A stretch of DNA of 55,814 bases from Silvanigrellales bacterium (GTDB taxonomy: Bacteria; Bdellovibrionota_B; Oligoflexia; Silvanigrellales; Silvanigrellaceae), in assembly GCA_020247005.1 (NCBI GenBank), contig JADCJN010000014.1:1-55814 (forward strand), in the 5' to 3' direction. A program made the translations under genes and the position numbers. This document shows positions 50,592-55,814 of this stretch, piece after piece; positions within the stretch are counted from its first letter, which is position 1, and each line of letters starts with the position of its first letter. Below the pieces are notes generated by a model. That model was not told where the DNA came from. It saw only the letters and a program-made list of their open reading frames with translations, and did no database searches.

Positions 50592-51393
50592 GTTGGGTAG
50601 AGTCCCACAGGAGCTTTCCGAGCAAAATGACAACAATGAAAAGAAACACGCGCCGCACGAAGGCCGCTCCCTTCACCAAGGCCCACTGGCTTCCCACCAG
50701 GCTTCCTGCCACATTGCAGGCCGCAAGAGGCAAAAACATTTCAACATAGAAATGTCCTCTCCAAGCCAGGGCGAGGATGGCAGCACTGTTGGTGGCGAGG
50801 TTTAAAACCTTGGCTTCCGACGTGGCTGTCAGGAAGTCGAGCCCGAAAAGAAAAACGAGGCTGAAGGCGAAAAATGTTCCTGTGCCCGGGCCAAATAAAC
50901 CGTCGTAGAAGCCAATGAGCCCGCAAGGGATGCCTATGGCCACAGCGGAAAGGGCCGAGGAAGAAGCCACACGCGGGAAGCGTGCAAGGAACCCTTTTCG
51001 TGATTCCGTTCCCCACCCCTTGCGAACAAATGTGTGTATGGCCACGACGGCAAGAAGAACGATGGCCAAGGGGCGCATGAAGCCTGAATCGACCAAGGTG
51101 GAAACCACGGCTCCCAGGAGCGCTGTGCAAAAAGCCACCAGGGCACCGGGAACAACCCGTTGGGGAGAGGGAGGAACGCGACGGGCGTAACGAAACGCCG
51201 CGGACAGGGTCCCTGCGAAGGACGCCGCCTTGTTCACCGAGGAAATCTGGGCAAAAGGCAGACCCGGAAAAGCGATGAGAAGAGCGGGGAGCTGAATGAG
51301 GCCACCGCCACCCACCATGGCGTCAACAAGGCCTGCGGCAAAACTTGCCACACAGACCATAAGAAACTCGAGATTGGGAGCCACGAAGGTCAT
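50497..51393 (-). CDS. TauE/SafE-family membrane permease
   Basis: The 298-residue product is an integral membrane protein with about eight helices in two repeats. AGLVDAMVGGGGLIQLPALL near residues 20-39 and GFYDGLFGPGTGTFFAF near residues 160-177 are the paired family motifs. These proteins export sulfite, sulfonates or related anions; the substrate here is unknown. The last 32 codons, overlapping amt on the other strand, are Arg/Ala/His-rich and look unlike a membrane helix; an earlier natural end near residue 270 would be typical. Start ATG 51393 follows an AAAGGG site. Divergent from the barrel gene at 51517. Confidence 0.82.
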   Translation of the reverse strand: MTFVAPNLEFLMVCVASFAAGLVDAMVGGGGLIQLPALLIAFPGLPFAQISSVNKAASFAGTLSAAFRYARRVPPSPQRVVPGALVAFCTALLGAVVSTLVDSGFMRPLAIVLLAVVAIHTFVRKGWGTESRKGFLARFPRVASSSALSAVAIGIPCGLIGFYDGLFGPGTGTFFAFSLVFLFGLDFLTATSEAKVLNLATNSAAILALAWRGHFYVEMFLPLAACNVAGSLVGSQWALVKGAAFVRRVFLFIVVILLGKLLWDSTQLTLSRARSTPALHGAHGRYRAAPCVRQWSRV

Positions 51394-51516
51394 GAGTGCC
51401 CTTTTTCATGCGTGCAGAGGGCCGGAGCATGACACCGGGCAGGCGTTCTCTCAAGCTCGTGGCCTCTCGGAAAACGTTGCCGTCGTTGCTGTGGGCCTCC
51501 TTCCGAAGCGCCACTC

Positions 51517-52356
51517 ATGCGGCCTAAAAAAACGTGCGACAGGTGGGCTTTTTGGCAACTGGCACTTCTTGGAGCCAGTGGGTCGCTTGTCGCCTGTCCT
51601 TCGTTGTCGTGGGCGCTTCCTTTGGCCATCGATGGCTTTGTGGGCTACGAGTCGTGGTCGATTGCGAGTGGAAATGGAAATTCAGTGAAGCCAGGCGACC
51701 CTTCTGGGTACTCGCTCGGTGTGCTCGGCCGCACTCACTTTTGGAGAGGCCAAAAACTCTTCTTTCTCGCGACGGGAGGCTTACGGAGTTTTCATGGCAG
51801 AGCCGACCGCAGTGCGTCGCAAATTCAAGTCCATTCGGAACTCGACGCCGTGTTCCTTGGCATCGGTCCGGGCCTTGGTGTTGAGGTCAACCGGGCGTTG
51901 TCGTTCGAAGGCGTTTTGAATCTCGACTACGCCCCTTATTCCGCATTCCATTACAACGCGAAAATAGAGGGCTTCGTTCCCATTCGTGGTGACTCTTCGT
52001 TGTCGCGCCTCTACCGTTTCGGCATGGGAATTCGGGCCTTTTACCGCGTCGTTCCCAACGGACACATTGGTGTTGAGTTCGCACCTTACACGGGAAGTTA
52101 TCTTTGGACGAACCCGGGCACGAGCGAAACGCAGCGAGATTCCTTCAGCGGAATCGCGCTGCGTCTTACCTACCGCCACTTCATTTTTGACCAACGCCCG
52201 GTGGTGAAGAAGCCCGACAAAGGACGTCGGGTGGGCGACGGAGTTTGGGTGAAGCGCGAACTGAATGCCAAACCTTCCGGAGTCAAGTCTCCGAGGGCAA
52301 AGCCCCTGCGAAGAAAGCCTTCCAGCGCGAGCCCACCCCGACGCCGGGAGCCTTAA
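51517..52356 (+). CDS. Exported beta-barrel-like protein with basic C-terminal tail
   Basis: The 279-residue product has a signal peptide (LALLGASGSLVACPSLSWA) and then alternating amphipathic strands (YSLGVLGRTHFW, LSFEGVLNLDYAPYSAFHY, RFGMGIRAFYRVV, HIGVEFAPYTGSYLW, GIALRLTYRHFIF) typical of an outer-membrane barrel of about eight to ten strands. The last 60 residues are Lys/Arg/Pro-rich and would form a basic tail after the barrel, in contrast to normal barrels that end in an aromatic residue. The ribosome site is weak. Its stop codon overlaps that of the convergent protease gene in TTAA. Confidence 0.6.
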   Translation: MRPKKTCDRWAFWQLALLGASGSLVACPSLSWALPLAIDGFVGYESWSIASGNGNSVKPGDPSGYSLGVLGRTHFWRGQKLFFLATGGLRSFHGRADRSASQIQVHSELDAVFLGIGPGLGVEVNRALSFEGVLNLDYAPYSAFHYNAKIEGFVPIRGDSSLSRLYRFGMGIRAFYRVVPNGHIGVEFAPYTGSYLWTNPGTSETQRDSFSGIALRLTYRHFIFDQRPVVKKPDKGRRVGDGVWVKRELNAKPSGVKSPRAKPLRRKPSSASPPRRREP

Positions 52357-53936
52357 GGCAGACTCACATTCCAACCGTAGGCATACCGCTCCAGGGTGAG
52401 ACGAGTTTTGAGGCTCAGTTCCGCATTCGCGGCGAGCGTCGAGTAGGCCTTCACAAGCTCGTCTTGGTTTATCACCCCCGAAGAGCGCGCAGTGGCAAGG
52501 GCAATGACGTAGTCGTGTGACGTCAAAAGCCAGTTTGGTTTTTGGGGGGTATCGAGCACAAATGCGCGCAGTGTCGTGCCGCGGTATTTGCGCGTGGCGA
52601 TGTCTTTTGTGGGACACGACAGGGCGTTCAAAGCGAAATTGAGAGTCAATGGCACTTTCTTCGCTTCGAGCTCGCGAACAAGTCCGTCATGAGCGCGTCG
52701 GCATCCTTCTTCTCCTGAATAGAGTCCTTCGGCTTCCCAGAAACGATTCATGGTGCCCGAAGATCCCGGGTAACGTTCTGTTTCCTTCGCTAGCTTTTCA
52801 GAAACATTTGCCCAAACAGAAGCGATGTCGGAACTGAAGCAATAAGACGCCGATTTTGCGCCGTCGTTGCAGCGGAGCCAGTTGAACGCCACCGCGCAAG
52901 GGGCCATATCTGACTGCCAGGACTGCGAATCGTCGGCAGGCGAAGAGGCCTGTTTTGCAAGCACGGAATCGCACGTGGACTTGAGTTTCTCGAAGTAGAC
53001 GTTTTGCAAAACACTCGGTTTCCAGCGTGCCTTGACCATGAGTTGGGTGGTGACGGGGTCGTAAATGTCGTTCGAAGTATCCGCGAAGCTGCGGAAACCA
53101 GGCAACGCCCTCGCCGAACCTTGCAAGCCTCGCTCCAAGACCTCAGAAAGGGAAGCGGAAGGCGTGTGATAGGAAATGCGTTGAACCGAAGTTGTGGTCA
53201 ACGAGCCCACGTCGCTGTTCCCGCTGTGATGGATGGCGACAAGGCCACCGTTGGCATCAAGGACTGGCGAGCCGCTGCTGCCTGGCATCGCGAAACCCGT
53301 CGACGCGACGTAACCGTTCTCAGTATTTAAAATGTTTCCGCTCGACCATTTTTTGAGGGCGGTGTGCGGATGTCCCACAATGTGAATAGGGCGGCCCACG
53401 AGGTCAGACGCCTTTCGAGAAGTCAAAGTCAGAGTCGCTGGGGGTGTAAAGTCCGAGAGGATAGTTTCGCTCTCTGGACCCTCGTCCGACTCGAACGAAA
53501 AGAACGAAACGTCGAGGTCGGCGTCGGCTGCAAACGGAGTCAGCAGGAGAACCTTTGTTGTGGGCTTTTCACCCAGGCCATAGTTGAGCCGCACGGGAAC
53601 GAAACACCCTTCCTTCGCGCATTCGTTCTTGCCAATGACGTGGTGGTTGGTCATCAAAAAAGTCTTGCCTTTGTGCGTGACAAAACTCCCTGTGCCGCTC
53701 GGGAGTCTCACCACGGCGCGTCCCGCGTTTCGCACCGCTTCTGGCGCCTTGGATGCGTCTTGTAGCAGCGTCAACACGTTGTTGAGCGCTGAGCCGCCTT
53801 CGGCCGGCACAACGACAATTTTTTCTTCCGTCTTTGTTTTTGTCTTGGTGCACGCCAAAACGCCCATCGCCGACACGACGGCAACCAAAGGAAGCGAGAG
53901 AAGCTTGAAGGAATGCGACACACGCGCGAGCGCCAT
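52353..53936 (-). CDS. Trypsin-like serine protease lipoprotein
   Basis: The 527-residue product has lipobox VLAC (Cys29) followed by TKTKTKTEEK. Residues 70-250 form a V8/trypsin-like domain with His99 (MTNHHVIG), Asp142 (ADLDVSFF) and Ser221 (PGSSGSPV) of the triad. The remaining 270 residues show no domain I recognise, but contain several cysteines. ATG 53936 follows AGGAGG at eight bases, a perfect site; upstream in-frame codons are not needed. As a lipoprotein it should face the periplasm or outside. The target is unknown. Confidence 0.8.
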   Translation of the reverse strand: MALARVSHSFKLLSLPLVAVVSAMGVLACTKTKTKTEEKIVVVPAEGGSALNNVLTLLQDASKAPEAVRNAGRAVVRLPSGTGSFVTHKGKTFLMTNHHVIGKNECAKEGCFVPVRLNYGLGEKPTTKVLLLTPFAADADLDVSFFSFESDEGPESETILSDFTPPATLTLTSRKASDLVGRPIHIVGHPHTALKKWSSGNILNTENGYVASTGFAMPGSSGSPVLDANGGLVAIHHSGNSDVGSLTTTSVQRISYHTPSASLSEVLERGLQGSARALPGFRSFADTSNDIYDPVTTQLMVKARWKPSVLQNVYFEKLKSTCDSVLAKQASSPADDSQSWQSDMAPCAVAFNWLRCNDGAKSASYCFSSDIASVWANVSEKLAKETERYPGSSGTMNRFWEAEGLYSGEEGCRRAHDGLVRELEAKKVPLTLNFALNALSCPTKDIATRKYRGTTLRAFVLDTPQKPNWLLTSHDYVIALATARSSGVINQDELVKAYSTLAANAELSLKTRLTLERYAYGWNVSLP

Positions 53937-54096
53937 AAAGAAGACCTCCTGCTTTGGGTCGAGCGACCCGTTGCTCAAGAAGGCTTCCCCAAAGCACGTC
54001 CCGTGCCCACTCACTTTTCCCTGCGATCTCGCACGTTCCAGCCGACCAAAGTTTGGTCACCGACGCATTCTCCACGTTTCAAAGAAGCGCTGGACG

Positions 54097-55419
54097 CTAC
54101 GATGCGGTGTCGAACGAGCGCAAACGCGCACGGACAAGCACACCTAAAGACTCAGCCATCCGAGGGGTCGCGTGGTCGAAGGCGCGTCCGTCAGAACGAA
54201 AGGCAACGAGCCTTCGTTTGCCCTGTGCTCCCGAAAGTTTGCACACCTCGAGGAAAGCGCCATTGTCTTGCTCTTCCCACGAGTCCGTGTCTTCCTCCTG
54301 AATGCGAAACTGAATTTCACTTGCCGTCGCACCGGGGCGTGCGGCCTCCAACGAACCTAAACAGGTGCCCAGCGCCTGGAGGCAGTCCTCGAGGCCGCGG
54401 GTAGCCGGCAGTGCGGCAATGAACGTGGCGATGGAACGCTCCCGTTCATCAATGAGTTCTCGTTCCAACGCGGCGAGACGTTTTTCCAAAGCCGCCGTGC
54501 GAACGAGGGAATAAATGCGACCCACTTCTTGGGTGCGAAGCCAGCTAGGAAGATCGAGGGTCGCCGCGCTTTCGCCAGCCAATGCTCTTTCTCCCGCCGC
54601 AATGAGTCTCCAGAACGGTGCGAACGTGGCGGTCACGCCTTTCCAAGTCAGCACACTGACGAGCAGAGTCGCCAATAGACCCCAAGCCGCCATTTTCAAA
54701 ACTGGAGCGAGAGTTGGCGCAAGCATTCCACGAAGCGAAATTCGCTGGGCGACAACAAGATTCGTGTTGGGAACTTGCCGAATAAAAACCCCACGCGGAG
54801 AAGGCGAAGGAATGAGGCCAAAGGGGCCATCGGCAACTTCCACACGGGCCGCTCTTGCCAAACCGCTTTCAAGAAGCGACCGCACGGCCTTGTCTTCCAA
54901 ACTCGCCAACGGTTCTGCGGTGACAGCGGGCCATACGGTGAGGCCTGCTGTGGTGAGCAGGAGAACGTCTTCGTCGCGGCTGCGAGCTTCCATCAGCGAA
55001 GCGAGTTGGGGGAGAGAAGTCGCTTGAAGGGAGTTTCCAGCCCCCCTTCCTTCCGCGCTCCCTTTTCGCACGAGAACAGGGCCGCTGGTGCCGATGCCAA
55101 GAAAGATCTCTGCTCCTTTCGGGAAGCGTGGCAAGCGTGCTTCTTTCGCGGAAAGAGACTCGTCTGCGGGGCGGGGGGCGTTTGCAGTCACGTCGGCAAG
55201 TTCCGCGCGCACTCGCCAGGCCAAGGCGTCGAGTTTTGCTTCCACCGCGGCTGTGGCGTCGGACACAGCTTGCTGCTGGGCGATTTCCAGAATGCCCAAA
55301 GAAAACGTGAGCCCCAGTAAGGCGACCACGGTCAACCACACGATGCCAAGGCGGCTCGCCAAGGCATCGGGAAGGGCTTTGGGAAGGGCTTTGGGAAGGC
55401 GTTGCGCCAAAGGGGTCAT
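54097..55419 (-). CDS. Two-TM membrane protein with extracytoplasmic sensor-like region
   Basis: The 440-residue product has a short Leu/Pro/Ala repeat at the N-terminus (LPKALPKALPDALA), a membrane helix at about residues 25-46, an extracytoplasmic domain of about 185 residues and a second membrane helix at about 235-258. A HAMP-like linker and a coiled coil follow (LEKRLAALERELIDERERS), then a C-terminal domain of about 120 residues without kinase, cyclase or GGDEF motifs. The design is that of a one-component membrane sensor. The upstream truncated gene overlaps its start as ATGA, so they are co-translated. No family is recognised. Confidence 0.55.
   Translation of the reverse strand: MTPLAQRLPKALPKALPDALASRLGIVWLTVVALLGLTFSLGILEIAQQQAVSDATAAVEAKLDALAWRVRAELADVTANAPRPADESLSAKEARLPRFPKGAEIFLGIGTSGPVLVRKGSAEGRGAGNSLQATSLPQLASLMEARSRDEDVLLLTTAGLTVWPAVTAEPLASLEDKAVRSLLESGLARAARVEVADGPFGLIPSPSPRGVFIRQVPNTNLVVAQRISLRGMLAPTLAPVLKMAAWGLLATLLVSVLTWKGVTATFAPFWRLIAAGERALAGESAATLDLPSWLRTQEVGRIYSLVRTAALEKRLAALERELIDERERSIATFIAALPATRGLEDCLQALGTCLGSLEAARPGATASEIQFRIQEEDTDSWEEQDNGAFLEVCKLSGAQGKRRLVAFRSDGRAFDHATPRMAESLGVLVRARLRSFDTAS
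55369..55404. repeat. Twelve-base tandem repeat inside the membrane protein gene
   Basis: The unit GGGAAGGGCTTT occurs twice exactly (55369-55380, 55381-55392) and a third time imperfectly (55393-55404). On the minus strand it codes for the Leu-Pro-Lys-Ala repeat near the start of the protein. Copy number could vary by slippage. Confidence 0.6.
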
Positions 55420-55814
55420 GGCAGTGGCTCCGTGCGTTGGGCAACGATGCGAATGCCGCGAGAAACGCGGGCTTGGTCGTCGGAAACAGCCATGAATGTG
55501 TAACTTCCCGGCCTTGGAATCAGCACGTCGAGCACCGGTGATTCACCAAACGGTGCGCTCCAAACAGGCGTGGGGCCATCGTCATCGCCAAAAAGCAAGC
55601 CTGTGAGAGTGGCGGCTCCACTCGGTGTTTCTTCCAGTCGAATTTCTTGTCGAATGGGAAAGAGCTCGGCCTCTAGGAACACGTTCCCTTCGGGGCGCGC
55701 AACAAGAACCGGACGAGTAGGCACCTTGGCGCGAAAAACATCGGGCTCCAGAGCTCCTGGAGGCGGTGGCTTGCCTTGGCTTAGCCAAATGGCACGTGCG
55801 AGCGAAGGCCTTCG
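55416..55814 (-). CDS. Beta-rich protein, N-terminus cut by the window edge
   Basis: The frame is open to the right window edge, so only the C-terminal 132 residues are seen. The visible part has a Pro-rich linker (GKPPPPGALEPDVF) followed by a beta-rich stretch (PVLVARPEGNVFLEAELFP, LDVLIPRPGSYTFMAVSDD) resembling an Ig-like or FecR-associated extracellular domain. No firm family can be given. Its stop overlaps the start of the membrane protein gene by four bases, so the two probably work together. Confidence 0.5.
   Translation of the reverse strand, partial: RRPSLARAIWLSQGKPPPPGALEPDVFRAKVPTRPVLVARPEGNVFLEAELFPIRQEIRLEETPSGAATLTGLLFGDDDGPTPVWSAPFGESPVLDVLIPRPGSYTFMAVSDDQARVSRGIRIVAQRTEPLP

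Noticed and set aside
1..55814. Search for CRISPR arrays, tRNA or rRNA genes and insertion sequences
   Set aside because: No regularly spaced repeats, cloverleaf patterns, transposase motifs or terminal repeats with target duplications were seen by reading.

Overview
The window reads as a 56 kb piece of a Gram-negative bacterial chromosome that is moderately GC-rich by eye. Family content points to the former deltaproteobacterial predators and gliders (Bdellovibrionota/Oligoflexia or Myxococcota). The indicators are a myxobacterial-type outer-membrane beta-barrel, an FHA protein with an AgmX/PglI C-terminal domain, several TPR envelope proteins and at least ten lipoproteins. No tRNA, rRNA, CRISPR array, insertion sequence or phage gene was seen. 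The taxonomic placement is inference from gene families, not from a marker gene.

Layout. (1) 1-9398, plus strand: a compact envelope-machine operon resembling the Agl/Glt gliding complex: an ExbD/TolR end, a beta-barrel, two secreted TPR proteins, a TPR lipoprotein and a GltG-like FHA protein. (2) 9399-14110: an M23 peptidase lipoprotein, a SpoU methyltransferase coupled to a STAS-like protein, a divergent intergenic region with an inverted pair of DnaA-box-like sites, a SurA-like/DsbA thiol oxidoreductase and a small lipoprotein. (3) 14114-20765, minus strand: a galactoside operon, galT-galK-GH42-XRE regulator-class V aminotransferase. (4) 20868-26629: a lipoprotein, type II DAHP synthase, then a three-gene envelope set ending in a CxxCH lipoprotein. 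(5) 26639-30372: cdsA, then a coiled-coil protein, a subtilase without a signal peptide and a lipoprotein with no standard start codon.

(6) 30520-35990: the most unusual block. It holds a single-domain response regulator, a ThDP-dependent acetolactate-synthase-like enzyme, a 7TMR-DISM sensor histidine kinase and a KAS III-like enzyme whose catalytic His position is Ala. It could be a small-molecule synthesis and sensing module. This is inference only.

(7) 36039-43476: YggS and Maf, divergent from an orphan CheA (two Hpt domains)-CheW pair followed by two lipoproteins. (8) 43498-51393: carA-carB-argF on the minus strand, divergent from an ammonium transporter whose 3' end overlaps a TauE/SafE permease gene. 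(9) 51517-55814: a beta-barrel candidate, a trypsin-like protease lipoprotein, and a two-TM protein coupled to a gene cut by the window edge.

Translation signals are generally clear AGGAG-type sites. Four-base stop/start overlaps (ATGA, TTGA) are frequent, and TTG starts appear in trmH, carB and a lipoprotein gene.
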